The position numbers were made by a program, and so were the translations under genes. Shown here piece by piece: positions 26,382-36,191 of a stretch of 49,803 bases of DNA. The notes under the pieces are model-generated. The model was not told the origin of the DNA and did no database searches. It saw nothing but the letters and a program-made list of their open reading frames with translations. Position 1 is the stretch's first letter; every line of letters begins with the position of its first letter. The stretch is from Colwellia sp. (lineage in GTDB: Bacteria; Pseudomonadota; Gammaproteobacteria; Enterobacterales; Alteromonadaceae). The stretch spans positions 1-49,803 of the forward strand of contig JAESPR010000085.1 of the NCBI GenBank assembly GCA_016765685.1. The letters run 5' to 3'.

Positions 26382-27532
26382 TATTTATTCTCCAAAGATA
26401 CAGGTGGAGCTAGGTTTGAGGTTGACGCTCCTGACGGATTCGATAAGACAGCGGGTTCGATATGCCTGGTTGGTTTGCGTTTATTAATAACGACTCGATA
26501 ACCAATAAAAATGTCACAAGCGAGTAAGAAAAATAGCAACATTCCTTGAAATAGGCCGGTCATAGCCAAAGGTAAGCCGAGGTTTATCTGTGCCATTTCA
26601 CCGCCTAAGTACATTAAAGCCATTAACAAGCTGGCAAATAAAATGCCGATGGGATGTAAACGGCCAAGAAAGGCTACTATGATTGCCGAAAAACCGTAAC
26701 CGGGAGAGATATTTGGCACCAACTGTCCTATAGGACCGGTTACCTCTGAAACGCCTGCCAACCCGGCTAAGGCTCCACAAATAATAAAAGCCAACCACAC
26801 CAATTTTTTATCTTTAAAACCGGCAAAGTGGGCTGAACGAGCATCTTTGCCTAATACCTGCATTTGAAAACCGACAAAAGTTTTACTTAAAAATACCCAG
26901 ACAACAACTACAGCCAACAAAGCAAGGCCGGCACCTAAATGAAGACGAGTACCATCAAACAAAATAGGTAGTTCTTGTGCGGCCGAAAATAGTGCCGATT
27001 CAGGGAAATTATAACCATGAGGGTCTTTTAGTGGACCGTGAACAGCGAACAACAAGATATTCAAGCTGATGTAATTCAACATGATAGTTGATAGTATTTC
27101 GTTGGTATTAAAATGAGTTTTTAAATAAGCAGGGATAACGGCCCAAAAAATGCCGCCTAACATTCCAGCGATTAAAACGCTGGGTAATACCCACATTCCT
27201 TGGGCATCTAATAACGATAATGCTGCCCAACTGCCAACCAAACCACCCATTAAGAGTTGACCTTCTGCCCCAATGTTCCACACATTAGCGCGATAACAAA
27301 CAGCCAAACCAATGGCACATAATAAAATAGGCGCGGCTTTAACACCTAATTCTGAAAGGCCATAAAGATCACTGATCGGTAGAATAAAGAAAGTGTATAA
27401 GGTTTCTAATGGTGGTTTGCCTAATAAGACAAACAAAATGCTGCCACATATAAGGGTCAACACGCCGGCGAATAATGGTGATGCATAGGCCAGCAGTTTG
27501 GAGTCGTGGCCACGCGATTCTAATTTAAACAT
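26381..27532 (-). CDS. ABC transporter permease (first, nucleoside/purine type)
   Basis: 383 residues with about 9-10 membrane segments; conserved NVWNIGAEGQLLMGGLVGSW and FNTNEILSTIMLNYIS segments identify the BPD_transp_2 permease that pairs with the 308-residue partner. Its N-terminus is longer and the C-terminal tail beyond residue 355 is polar. Ribosome binding site AGGAAG lies 7-9 nt before the ATG. A 162-bp MITE-like element separates it from the ATPase gene. Confidence 0.92.
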   Translation of the reverse strand: MFKLESRGHDSKLLAYASPLFAGVLTLICGSILFVLLGKPPLETLYTFFILPISDLYGLSELGVKAAPILLCAIGLAVCYRANVWNIGAEGQLLMGGLVGSWAALSLLDAQGMWVLPSVLIAGMLGGIFWAVIPAYLKTHFNTNEILSTIMLNYISLNILLFAVHGPLKDPHGYNFPESALFSAAQELPILFDGTRLHLGAGLALLAVVVVWVFLSKTFVGFQMQVLGKDARSAHFAGFKDKKLVWLAFIICGALAGLAGVSEVTGPIGQLVPNISPGYGFSAIIVAFLGRLHPIGILFASLLMALMYLGGEMAQINLGLPLAMTGLFQGMLLFFLLACDIFIGYRVVINKRKPTRHIEPAVLSNPSGASTSNLAPPVSLENK

Positions 27533-27588
27533 GTTAGTTTCACTTCCTAAATTTTGTAATTTTCGCCATACTTAGTTAAACAGTAATA

Positions 27589-27750
27589 ATACCAATCTCA
27601 CTAAATACGTGATCATTTCTACTTGTTAAAATCACCAACCACTGCGTTATTTATTTAATAATTAGAACAACTAGTTATTAAAATAAATGCCTTATGTTTG
27701 GCGATTTTTCCTGCGTATAAAGTAGATCACCTAATTAATGAAAATGGTAT
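27589..27750. mobile_element. MITE-like element in the ABC operon
   Basis: The 5' end ATACCAATCTCACTAAATAC and the 3' end GTGATCA-type sequence form imperfect terminal inverted repeats of about 27 bp ending in ATACCA / TGGTAT (27589-27594 and 27745-27750). Inside are a long AT hairpin (27649-27665 pairing 27671-27688 with one bulge) and the phrases CTTGTTAAAATCACCAA and GGCGATTTTTCCTGCG, which match a small non-autonomous repeat I recall from Colwellia and Shewanella genomes. It begins 2 nt after the ATPase stop codon. No coding capacity. Confidence 0.7.
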
Positions 27751-27752
27751 AA

Positions 27753-29294
27753 TTAAGCGACTTGTGACTCTTCGAATACGCCAGCCATCCAACTACCAAC
27801 TTCTTCAATGCTGGTTGTGGTAGTCGCTTTAATAGGTGACAACTGGCCGTCAAATAAGGCACACATACGGTCACTGATGATGAATAGTTCATCTATATCT
27901 TCTGATATCACCAAAATAGCTGCACCATTGTCGCGTAAGGTGATGAGCTCTTTATGGATAGCAATAGCTGCGCCGATATCAACGCCCCATGTTGGGTGCG
28001 CTGCGACTAAGCATTTAGGCTTTTGTAAAATTTCTCGACCAATTATAAATTTTTGTAAATTACCACCCGACAAGCTTTTGGCGACACTGTAACGGTCACC
28101 ACACTTAACGTTGAATTGTTTGATAATTAAATCAGTGAATTTTTCAATAGCATTACGTACTAGAAAGCCGTTTTTAGTTAGGCCTTGCAGTGCGCCCGTT
28201 AATAAACCATTTTCCCAAAGACTCATGTCAGGAACCGCACCTTGACCTAATCTATCTTCAGGAACAAATGCTAAACCTTGTGCTCTTCTAAACGTTGGCG
28301 TTAGTTTGCTTAAATCGGTATCTGGGAACAAAATTCTGCCATTTTCAACTAAAATGGTTTCACCACTGAGTGCAGCTAACAACTCAGACTGGCCATTACC
28401 CGCAACCCCCGCAACCCCTAATATTTCACCTTTTTTAACGCTGAAATTGATGTCTTTTAAACTAACGCCAAAAGGGTCATCGGTGGCTAAATTAAGGTTA
28501 TTAACGGTGAGGAAATCTGTGCTACCAACGGCTTTTTGGTAATCATGGCCTACCGGAGTCTCATCGCCAACCATCATCTTAGCCATGCTAGTGATGCTTT
28601 CATCTTTAGGGTGACAGCTACCTGAAACGGCGCCGTTGCGTAAAATAGTCGCGAAATCACATAGGGCTTTTACTTCTTTTAATTTATGACTAATAAATAA
28701 AATGCTGGTACCTTCAGATGCCAATTGATGGAGGGTTTTAAATAGGGTGCCAACTTCTTGTGGAGTTAGCACCGAGGTAGGTTCATCTAAAATAAGTAGC
28801 TTGATATCTGTAATTAAACAGCGAACAATTTCGACTCTTTGTCGTTCACCAGTTGATAAAGTATGTACTAAGCGGTGGGGGTTAAGTGGCATGCCATATT
28901 TTTTGGAAACTTCTTCAATACGCGTTGCTAATGCAGCCATGTCTTTGGTATCTGATTTGTCCATACTCAGTGCAATATTTTCGATAATGGTTAAGGTTTC
29001 AAATAAAGAGAAATGTTGAAATACCATACCTATGCCTAAACGGCGGGCTTGTGCGGGAGCTGATACCGTTATTTCTTGACCTTCCCAAATGAAACGCCCT
29101 GAATCTGGTTTCACCACCCCGTAAATTATTTTCATCAAGGTGCTTTTACCCGCGCCATTTTCACCTAACAATGCGTAAATAGTGCCGGGTTTTATTTTTA
29201 AACTAACCTTGTCATTAGCCAAACATCCAGGGTATTGCTTCGAAATGCCTTCGAGTATCAACCGGTATTCATCTTGATAATTAGCTGCTGTCAT
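27753..29294 (-). CDS. ABC transporter ATP-binding protein, two ABC domains
   Basis: Drives the BMP-type transporter. Domain 1: Walker A GENGAGKSTLM (about 45), signature LSTGERQRVEIVR (about 145), Walker B LLILDEPTSVL. Domain 2: degenerate Walker A GVAGNGQSELLAAL (about 290), signature LSGGNLQKFIIG (about 404) and VAAHPTWGVDIG in place of a standard Walker B, as usual for sugar/nucleoside ABC proteins of this class, in which the second site is non-canonical. The start at 29294 is preferred over an in-frame ATG 36 nt upstream because a GGGGAG site precedes it. First gene of the operon. Confidence 0.93.
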   Translation of the reverse strand: MTAANYQDEYRLILEGISKQYPGCLANDKVSLKIKPGTIYALLGENGAGKSTLMKIIYGVVKPDSGRFIWEGQEITVSAPAQARRLGIGMVFQHFSLFETLTIIENIALSMDKSDTKDMAALATRIEEVSKKYGMPLNPHRLVHTLSTGERQRVEIVRCLITDIKLLILDEPTSVLTPQEVGTLFKTLHQLASEGTSILFISHKLKEVKALCDFATILRNGAVSGSCHPKDESITSMAKMMVGDETPVGHDYQKAVGSTDFLTVNNLNLATDDPFGVSLKDINFSVKKGEILGVAGVAGNGQSELLAALSGETILVENGRILFPDTDLSKLTPTFRRAQGLAFVPEDRLGQGAVPDMSLWENGLLTGALQGLTKNGFLVRNAIEKFTDLIIKQFNVKCGDRYSVAKSLSGGNLQKFIIGREILQKPKCLVAAHPTWGVDIGAAIAIHKELITLRDNGAAILVISEDIDELFIISDRMCALFDGQLSPIKATTTTSIEEVGSWMAGVFEESQVA

Positions 29295-29411
29295 AAATTC
29301 ATCTCCCCAATCTTTTACGAAAATATACAAGTTAGAAAAAAAATATTTTTATTATAGTGGTCGTATGCGATCCGTGCCGCATGAGTGATCTCAAAAAAAC
29401 ATCGTTTGTGA

Positions 29412-29464
29412 GGCACTTAATTATTTTTTAAAACAGTGTTTTTTTTATTTGCTAAGGAAGTGCC
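29412..29464 (-). ncRNA. Structured leader of the ABC transporter operon (candidate regulatory RNA)
   Basis: In the predicted transcript leader, GGCACTT (29412-29418) can pair with AAGTGCC (29458-29464) over 7 bp, enclosing a loop with a 13-bp palindrome AAAACAGTGTTTT (29430-29442) in long A/T runs. Nearer to the gene a second stem ATGCG/CGCAT (29365-29369, 29378-29382) is possible. Function unknown; it does not match a riboswitch consensus that I can recognise. Confidence 0.3.
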
Positions 29465-29496
29465 ATTAGCGAGTAAAATCAGTTTTTGTTTTGTTG

Positions 29497-29524
29497 ATAA
29501 TGTAGACGAATATTACCTTGTCAA
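29497..29524 (-). promoter_or_regulatory. Candidate sigma70 promoter of the ABC transporter operon
   Basis: On the minus strand a perfect TTGACA (29519-29524) is followed by a 16-nt spacer and CATTAT (29497-29502; four of six matches). The leader to the ATPase start would be about 190 nt. The palindrome CTGACA-GTCA-TGTCAA ends 4 bp upstream of the -35. Confidence 0.45.
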
Positions 29525-29527
29525 ATC

Positions 29528-29543
29528 CTGACAGTCATGTCAA
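29528..29543. promoter_or_regulatory. Palindrome, candidate operator of the ABC operon
   Basis: TGACA-GTCA-TGTCA (29529-29542) within CTGACAGTCATGTCAA. Counting the -35 box, three TGTCA half-sites lie in a row at 29519-29523, 29529-29533 and 29538-29542. The xdhA promoter has the same N4-spaced palindrome (429-444). Confidence 0.45.
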
Positions 29544-29931
29544 CAAATATTTGTAAATTAACTTAGTAGAGAAATATTTCGTTTTGGTTTTTTGTGCTAA
29601 AGTGCTTATGTGACAGTCTGTTAGCTCTATTCTTTCGTAATTAAAAGATCGGTGTTATCTTTATTTTACGGGTTTTAAAATATAAAAAAACGATGGTTTT
29701 CTTTGCAAACGGATGATAAGTATTGCTATTTTAATTTTTAAAAACCAATTTGAGAGCGTCAGTATTGTTTAAATAATTTGACTATTAAATGTGCTGCTAA
29801 GCTATTTTTTTCGACAGAAAAAGCAGTAGCAACAATCAAGATCATAATATTAATGTACATTATTGAAAAAAGTGCCTAAAGTAATGGTTATACTTTCAAT
29901 ATCGTGTTGAATATTTTACTCTTTTATTGTG

Positions 29932-30984
29932 ATGAAAATGAACCTATCTTATTTTTCCCCTAATGATTTGTTAAAGCTTTTTAATGGCAAGTTGATTGGT
30001 GTTGTTTTATTTTTTTGCGGTATAACTAGCGCACAAAGTGCGCTTAAAGAAGGTTATCAATTAACACAAATTGAAGCCGAACCTTATACGCAAGTGATAC
30101 AACGCACAGGCAAGGTTGATTTTGCTAGAGTAACCAACCTTTCATTTAAAACGGCGGGTTTTTTAACGCAACTAAATGTCAATGATGGCGATGTCTTTGA
30201 AGCGAAAAAATTATTAGCGGCATTAGATACAGCAGAATTAAAAGCTGACAAAAATGCCACTTATGCACGTTTGTTACAAGCCAAACGTAATGTAAGCCGC
30301 ATAGAAATTTTATTGAAAAAAAATCTCAGTTCACAGCGAGAATTAGATGATGCATTAACCGATGTAGAAACTACCCGAGCAACTTACCGAGTGGCTTATT
30401 ATAATTTAGAAAAAGCACAAATAATCGCCCCTTTTGACGGCGTGGTTGTGCAACGAAATACCGAATTAGGTGAACTTCAATCACCGGGTATCTCTGCTTT
30501 GCAGGTGGCCAAGTTATCGAATAATCTTATTGTAAGGGTTGCTTTAACCGGTGAAGAAATATCGTTAGTACATATAAATCAAAAAGTGAAAGTTAACTTA
30601 GCTTATTTAGGGTTGGTTGACGGTAAAGTAAGTAAAATTCCTGCCATAGCAGATAGTCGTAATCATCTGTTTATTATTGAGGTTTTACTCTCAGAAACTC
30701 ATTTTACTAAACCGTTAATTGTTGGGCAATTAGCGCGAATTTTGATTTATGCGCAAAGCCAAGACTTTGTTTACCGTATGCCAATTAGCGCGCTTAATGC
30801 GGTTAATGAACAGGGCCAAGCGTTGATCACTATTGAAAACTACAACAAACCCGAACAACACGCTTTTACTGTTTATAAAATAGATAATGACTTTCTTTAT
30901 CTAACGGCTCAAGAAAACTCAGCAGCACTGAATGTGATTACCCACGGATGGAATAAGCTACCGCTTATTACCACTAAGAAGTAA
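29932..30984 (+). CDS. RND efflux system periplasmic adaptor (membrane fusion protein)
   Basis: About 350 residues: an N-terminal signal or anchor (GKLIGVVLFFCGITSAQSA), then the HlyD/MFP core with a lipoyl-like half (DFARVTNLSFKTAGFLTQLN, VNDGDVFEAKKLLAALD), an alpha-hairpin (about 85-135) and the second lipoyl half IIAPFDGVVVQRNTELGE (about 155). Three possible starts lie close together (GTG 29929, ATG 29932, ATG 29938); none has a clear ribosome binding site, and 29932 is an arbitrary choice. It works with the RND protein 15 nt downstream; no outer-membrane factor gene is present. Confidence 0.9.
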   Translation: MKMNLSYFSPNDLLKLFNGKLIGVVLFFCGITSAQSALKEGYQLTQIEAEPYTQVIQRTGKVDFARVTNLSFKTAGFLTQLNVNDGDVFEAKKLLAALDTAELKADKNATYARLLQAKRNVSRIEILLKKNLSSQRELDDALTDVETTRATYRVAYYNLEKAQIIAPFDGVVVQRNTELGELQSPGISALQVAKLSNNLIVRVALTGEEISLVHINQKVKVNLAYLGLVDGKVSKIPAIADSRNHLFIIEVLLSETHFTKPLIVGQLARILIYAQSQDFVYRMPISALNAVNEQGQALITIENYNKPEQHAFTVYKIDNDFLYLTAQENSAALNVITHGWNKLPLITTKK

Positions 30985-30999
30985 GTATCAGCATATAAT

Positions 31000-33900
31000 A
31001 TGAAATTACCTAGTTTAGCGATTAAAAACGAGCAGTTTACCTTTACCATTGTAGTTTTACTTGTGCTTGTTGGCATAGTATCCTATTTTAATATGCCCCG
31101 TAGTGAAGATCCACAATTCGATATTCCAATTACGTTAATAGAGGTGATTTATCCTGGGGCATCACCAACCGATATTGAAACCTTAGTGGTCGACCCACTA
31201 GAAGAAGAATTTGCCGATATTGATAATATTAAAAAAATTGAATCACAAATAAAAAATGGCGGCGCTCGCATTGAAGTGGTCTTTCATTATGGCTCGGATC
31301 CAGAGCTGGCTTTTAATAAAATACAACTTGCAGTTTCTTCGGTAAAACCTTCATTACCCGCAGGTGTTCAAGACTTATTGGTATTAAAAGCAACACCAAC
31401 CGCGGTTGCAATAGTACAACTTGCCCTGTGGACAGAGCCCACTGATTACAAACAGATGGAGTTTTACGCCAAACTTTTAGAAAAGCGTCTGGAAACCATC
31501 ACTAGTGTTAAAAAAGCTGACATCTGGGGTTATCCGCAACAAGTGGTGGCTGTTGATCTTAATTTAGATTTGCTGCTGCACCATAAAATTTCTACCACCC
31601 AAATAATGCAAGTATTGCAAGGACGAGCAATCAACATTACCCCAGGTTTTGTTGATGCCAATACTCGTCGTTTCAATGTCAAAACCAGTGGTAATTTCGA
31701 AAAAATTTCTCAGTTAGAAAATACTATTATTATGTCTAATGATGATTTTGTTTTACGGCTTAAAGATGTTGCACAAGTGGGCTTTGGCAGCCAAGAGCCA
31801 AATTATTTAGCCTATTTTGATAAAAAACCGGTGATTTTCATTACGGTTGAACAAAGGATGAACACGAATATTTTTTCGTTAACTGATGCTATACAACAAG
31901 AAGTCGCACTATTTAAGCAAACAATACCTTCGAGCATAAAAATGGATGTTTTGTTCGAACAAGCACAGAGCGTTGAAAGTAGGGTGAATGGCTTTTTCAA
32001 AAACCTTTGGCAAGGTCTCGTATTAGTCGGCATATTATCGCTATTATTTTTAGGTTTGCGAGAATCATTAGTGGTGATGGTTGCCATTCCGCTTTCTTTT
32101 CTTATTGCTATTGGTTGGTTGGATTTTGCCGGTTTTGGCTTGCAACAAATGTCGATAGTTGGGTTAATCATTGCTTTGGGTTTGTTAGTTGATAATGCCA
32201 TTGTGGTTACGGAAAGTATTCATCGAGAGAAAAAGAATCATAAATCACTTGCCGATGCGGCTGCGGCGGGCGCAAGTAAAGTTGGTTGGGCCATTTCAAG
32301 TGGCACTATTACCACCATGTTGGCATTTTTACCTATGCTGATGTTAGCCAGTGATACCGGTGATTTTATTCGCTCTATGCCGGTAACCGTGGTGCTGGTG
32401 CTTTTGGCTTCATTGCTGATCGCGTTAACACTTACGCCAATGTTAGCGAGTAAGGTTTTATCTACTAAGCCAAGTAAAATAAAAACATTACAGCATTACA
32501 TTAATAAGTTTGCTGAAAATATTTATGCTATCTGGCTGCAAAAACTCTTTCGTTTGAAAATTGTGGTTATTGCACTCGCTTTAGCTAGTTTGCTAGGTAT
32601 GCTGTCGCTTTTTTCTGAGGTCGGTTTGAGTTTATTCCCCAAAGCCGAGAAACCGATGATTTTAATTGATGTCGAAACGCCGCCTAATTCGTCACTAGAC
32701 TATACAAATAGTGTTATGCAGCAAATGACGAGCTTTATCGAAAAACAAAATTTAGTCGCCAAAGTGGCATTAAATGTCGGTAATTCTAATCCGCGCATCT
32801 ATTATAATGAAATACCTAAACGCGGTGTGGTTAAGTATGGTCAAGTTTTGGTGGTTTTATCTGAGTTTAACCAGAGCGAAATGGCGCTATTAGTGAATAT
32901 TTTGCGTACTGAATTTTCTACTTGGCAACAAGCCAAAATAACGGTGAAAGAGTTTACTCAAGGGCCGGTAACTGACCAACCTATTGCTATTCGATTAATT
33001 TCCGAGTCACTCGCCGATTTAGAGCGTGTTGCCAACGATTTAGCAAATAAAATGGCGGCAACCGAAGGAACTATTAATATCGATAACCCAATTGGCGTGG
33101 CTAATACCGAGTTGCGCTTGCAAATTGACTACGACAAGGCCGGTTTGTCGAATATTGATATCAACACCTTAGACAATACCCTGCAGTCGGTATTAAGTGG
33201 CACTTATATTGGCCGGTTCAATGATGTTAATGGCGAAAATTACCCCATTTTAGTACGTAATAAAAATCCTGACATTGATACCTTGTCTAATGTGTATGTT
33301 ACTAGTTTAACCGGTCAGCATATTCCGTTGATGCAAGTGGTAAATGCTCAATTGCAAAAGGGACAAAGCGATTATTTTCATTATCAAAAATTGCGCATGG
33401 CAAAAGTTTCTGCTGATGCGGGCAGCGGTTATTCCGTTAAAGCGCTTACTGATGAATTTGTGCAATACATAGAGCAATATAATTTGCCCGTTGGTATGTA
33501 TTACACCCTAGGTGGTGAAGAAGAATCTAGGCAAGAATCTTTTGCGGGTTTAACGCAAATTATGCTGATAACCGCTATCGGTATTTTTGCTATTTTAGTG
33601 CTGCAATTTAAGTCCTTTTTACAGCCATTGATTATTTTTAGCTCAATTCCCTTTGCGATGGCGGGTTCGGTTATTGGTTTGTATTTAACCGGCTTGTCAT
33701 TTTCCATGATGGCGTTTATTGGTTTGATTAGCTTGTTTGGCATTGTCGTTAATAATGCCATTATCTTAATTGATAGTACCAATAGAAATTTGGCACAAGG
33801 GTTAACCAAGCAGCAAGCAGTACTTGCTGCAAGTGCTACTCGCTTTACCCCCATATTGCTAACTACACTCACCACCATTGGCGGATTAATCCCGTTAACC

Positions 33901-34056
33901 CTGTATGGCGGCGATTTATGGCAGCCCCTTGGTGTGGTGCTTATTTCGGGGCTTTGTGTGTCGGCACTTTCAAGCTTTTTGTTGGTGCCGGTATTAACGG
34001 AGTTGTTTACTCGTACAAAGGTTCAGCCCAACCCTACTGCTAAAATAAAGAATTAA
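31000..34056 (+). CDS. RND-family efflux transporter permease
   Basis: 1018 residues in the AcrB/ACR_tran family: a TM helix near the N-terminus, a large periplasmic domain (about 35-330), six TM helices (about 335-540), a second periplasmic domain (about 560-850) and five C-terminal helices. The proton-relay helix reads GLLVDNAIVVTE (about 392-403), with one Asp followed by Asn rather than the DD of AcrB; its repeat partner is FGIVVNNAIILID. The substrate is unknown. The following prsK gene starts 3 nt after its stop. Confidence 0.92.
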   Translation: MKLPSLAIKNEQFTFTIVVLLVLVGIVSYFNMPRSEDPQFDIPITLIEVIYPGASPTDIETLVVDPLEEEFADIDNIKKIESQIKNGGARIEVVFHYGSDPELAFNKIQLAVSSVKPSLPAGVQDLLVLKATPTAVAIVQLALWTEPTDYKQMEFYAKLLEKRLETITSVKKADIWGYPQQVVAVDLNLDLLLHHKISTTQIMQVLQGRAINITPGFVDANTRRFNVKTSGNFEKISQLENTIIMSNDDFVLRLKDVAQVGFGSQEPNYLAYFDKKPVIFITVEQRMNTNIFSLTDAIQQEVALFKQTIPSSIKMDVLFEQAQSVESRVNGFFKNLWQGLVLVGILSLLFLGLRESLVVMVAIPLSFLIAIGWLDFAGFGLQQMSIVGLIIALGLLVDNAIVVTESIHREKKNHKSLADAAAAGASKVGWAISSGTITTMLAFLPMLMLASDTGDFIRSMPVTVVLVLLASLLIALTLTPMLASKVLSTKPSKIKTLQHYINKFAENIYAIWLQKLFRLKIVVIALALASLLGMLSLFSEVGLSLFPKAEKPMILIDVETPPNSSLDYTNSVMQQMTSFIEKQNLVAKVALNVGNSNPRIYYNEIPKRGVVKYGQVLVVLSEFNQSEMALLVNILRTEFSTWQQAKITVKEFTQGPVTDQPIAIRLISESLADLERVANDLANKMAATEGTINIDNPIGVANTELRLQIDYDKAGLSNIDINTLDNTLQSVLSGTYIGRFNDVNGENYPILVRNKNPDIDTLSNVYVTSLTGQHIPLMQVVNAQLQKGQSDYFHYQKLRMAKVSADAGSGYSVKALTDEFVQYIEQYNLPVGMYYTLGGEEESRQESFAGLTQIMLITAIGIFAILVLQFKSFLQPLIIFSSIPFAMAGSVIGLYLTGLSFSMMAFIGLISLFGIVVNNAIILIDSTNRNLAQGLTKQQAVLAASATRFTPILLTTLTTIGGLIPLTLYGGDLWQPLGVVLISGLCVSALSSFLLVPVLTELFTRTKVQPNPTAKIKN

Positions 34057-34059
34057 CGC

Positions 34060-36117
34060 ATGGAAATGTACAAGGTCGGTATTTGGGGTTACAGCTTTGC
34101 TAGTATTGCCTATATCATTTTTTCTCTACTTATACTTGCCGCTCATAATCAATCGAGCATTGCTAAATGGGTGCTATTTAGCGCTTTAATGGCCTCAATG
34201 GCCAATATGATAGGCGTATTACAAATAACACTTGGCTTTTCTTTGCAATGGGCAATGTTGGTTGATGCCATTAAAATAGCAACATTTTCGGTGTTAATTC
34301 TAAGCTTCAATATTGAAAAAGGCAGCGTTCAAGAAATTTTTAAAAACAAGAGGGTAAGTAAGTACTTACTGTTTTGGCTTGGCGCTATACTTGTTTGCTG
34401 GGGCATTAGTTATTCACTTGACTATGCTTATGAATATTTATTTTTACTCTTTGTTTTACTCAATTTAACTAGCCTAGTGCTTCTTGAGCAGCTTTATCGT
34501 GGTGCCAATGTAGAAGCAAAAAAATCAATAACGCCGTTAGTGATTGCGTTGGGCAGTATAGCCGTATTTGATTTTGTGCTTTACGCTCAAGCAACTATGG
34601 TTGGCGGTATTGAGTTTGATTTTTGGTATGTCAGAGGATATTTATCTGCTATCGCGGTACCGCTATTATTAATTAGCATTCGACGATTTAAAGAAGGCGT
34701 TGTGCGAATATTTGTCTCGCGCAACGTTGTTTTCTATAGCTCAATGTTAATGATCGCCGGTTTATATTTATTATTAATGGCGGTGGCGGGTTATTTAATT
34801 AATTACCTTGGCGGCGAGTGGGGGCAGTTAGTTAGCTTTGGGTTTTTTATTTTGGGTAGCATTGTGCTGGCCGTATTACTGATCACGGAAACGGTTCGCC
34901 GTCAGGTAAAGGTATTTATATCAAAACATTTTTTTGCCAATAAATATGAATATCGAGAAGAATGGTTAGAGCTTATTGGTAAAATAGAAACGGCAAGTGC
35001 TGAAAACTATTATCAAATGTCATTGCAAATAATGATGTCGAAAGTAGACGCTACCGGCGGGATTATATTAAAAGCTAATGGTAACAATCGGTTCACGGTA
35101 AAGCATAATGACTCTATTGAGTTAGATGAATCGTTCAATAAAGACTTAATGTTATTGGAACATTTTACCAAAAATCAGGGCTGGATTATTGATATCAATG
35201 AATATAATGAAGATCCATTATCGTATCCGGGCCTATTTATTCATCCTAAAATTTGGCGTTCAGTGGGGGTGAATATTTTAGTTCCCATATTTATTAGCAA
35301 AGTTTTTTATGGCTTTTTTGTACTATCAAATATTGATGAGCATAATAAATTAAACTGGGAAGACCGAGACTTACTGTTTGCTATTGCTAAGCAATTAGGC
35401 AATTTTATTTCTCTCAATGAGGCTAACGATAAATTAGCAGAGTCTAAGCAATTTGATGCTTTTAATCGTATGTCGGCTTTTTTGGTGCATGATTTAAAGA
35501 ATGTTCAAGCCCAACTGGCCTTGATAACGTCAAATGCGATGCAGCATCGTGATAATCCTGAGTTTGTTGATGATGTTTTTGAAACCGTCGAGTCGGCGAC
35601 CGAGCGTTTATCAAAAGTATTGACACAGTTGAGAAACAAGCAAGTGGCGCAATCAAGCAGTAAAAGCGTTGATTTGGGTGATATTATTGAACGAGTTGCA
35701 GTGCAGCGCAACGTAATGCAGCCACAAGTTGTGATCAGTAATCAAGACATATGTTGGGCGACCCTTGACGATGAGCGTTTTTTCTCCGTGATGAACCACT
35801 TAGTTCAAAATGCGCAAGAAGCAACGGCAGATGATGGCAGTGTGAAAGTAACCTTAACAAAACAACAAGACAAAGAGTGCATTAATATTGAGGTTAGTGA
35901 CAATGGTTGTGGTATGTCTGAAAATTTTATTAAAACGAGGCTGTTTAAACCTTTTGATACCACTAAAGGTAATGCAGGTATGGGCATTGGTGTTTTTGAA
36001 GCCAAACAGTTTTTTGAAAGTGTCGCGGGCAGCTTAACGGTTGAAAGCGTTGAAGGGCAAGGCACAAAGATGATTATTTGTGTACCCTTGCAGGTAGAAT
36101 TTATGCTGCCAACTTGA
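34060..36117 (+). CDS. prsK: XrtA/PEP-CTERM system histidine kinase PrsK
   Basis: Membrane sensor kinase, 685 residues. About eight to nine TM helices occupy residues 1-290, a GAF-like domain 310-460, then the histidine-phosphotransfer helix with FLVHDLKNVQ (His about 477) and an ATPase domain with N-box HLVQNAQEA (about 580), DNGCGM (about 617) and GMGIGVFEAKQF (about 640). This layout matches PrsK, the kinase that travels with PEP-CTERM/EPS loci. It is paired with PrsR 74 nt downstream. The 3-nt gap to the RND gene makes it likely to be translated from the RND transcript. Confidence 0.9.
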   Translation: MEMYKVGIWGYSFASIAYIIFSLLILAAHNQSSIAKWVLFSALMASMANMIGVLQITLGFSLQWAMLVDAIKIATFSVLILSFNIEKGSVQEIFKNKRVSKYLLFWLGAILVCWGISYSLDYAYEYLFLLFVLLNLTSLVLLEQLYRGANVEAKKSITPLVIALGSIAVFDFVLYAQATMVGGIEFDFWYVRGYLSAIAVPLLLISIRRFKEGVVRIFVSRNVVFYSSMLMIAGLYLLLMAVAGYLINYLGGEWGQLVSFGFFILGSIVLAVLLITETVRRQVKVFISKHFFANKYEYREEWLELIGKIETASAENYYQMSLQIMMSKVDATGGIILKANGNNRFTVKHNDSIELDESFNKDLMLLEHFTKNQGWIIDINEYNEDPLSYPGLFIHPKIWRSVGVNILVPIFISKVFYGFFVLSNIDEHNKLNWEDRDLLFAIAKQLGNFISLNEANDKLAESKQFDAFNRMSAFLVHDLKNVQAQLALITSNAMQHRDNPEFVDDVFETVESATERLSKVLTQLRNKQVAQSSSKSVDLGDIIERVAVQRNVMQPQVVISNQDICWATLDDERFFSVMNHLVQNAQEATADDGSVKVTLTKQQDKECINIEVSDNGCGMSENFIKTRLFKPFDTTKGNAGMGIGVFEAKQFFESVAGSLTVESVEGQGTKMIICVPLQVEFMLPT

Positions 36118-36191
36118 CGGGCTAAAAATCGATCTACATGTGAACCTGAGCTACCCACATAGCAAGAATAATAATTAGGAAGTAAGCGGTA

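Larger units (their letters stand above)
29295..29931. other. Divergent control region between the ABC operon and the RND pump genes
   Basis: No gene is visible in these 637 bp. It contains the candidate ABC promoter (29497-29524) and the TGACA palindrome next to it (29528-29543), a second TGACAGTC copy (29611-29618), stems in the ABC leader (29365-29464) and a TAATGTACATTA palindrome (29851-29862) near the RND genes. A TATAAT (29351-29356 on the minus strand) lies nearer to the ATPase start, but no good -35 accompanies it. Confidence 0.6.
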
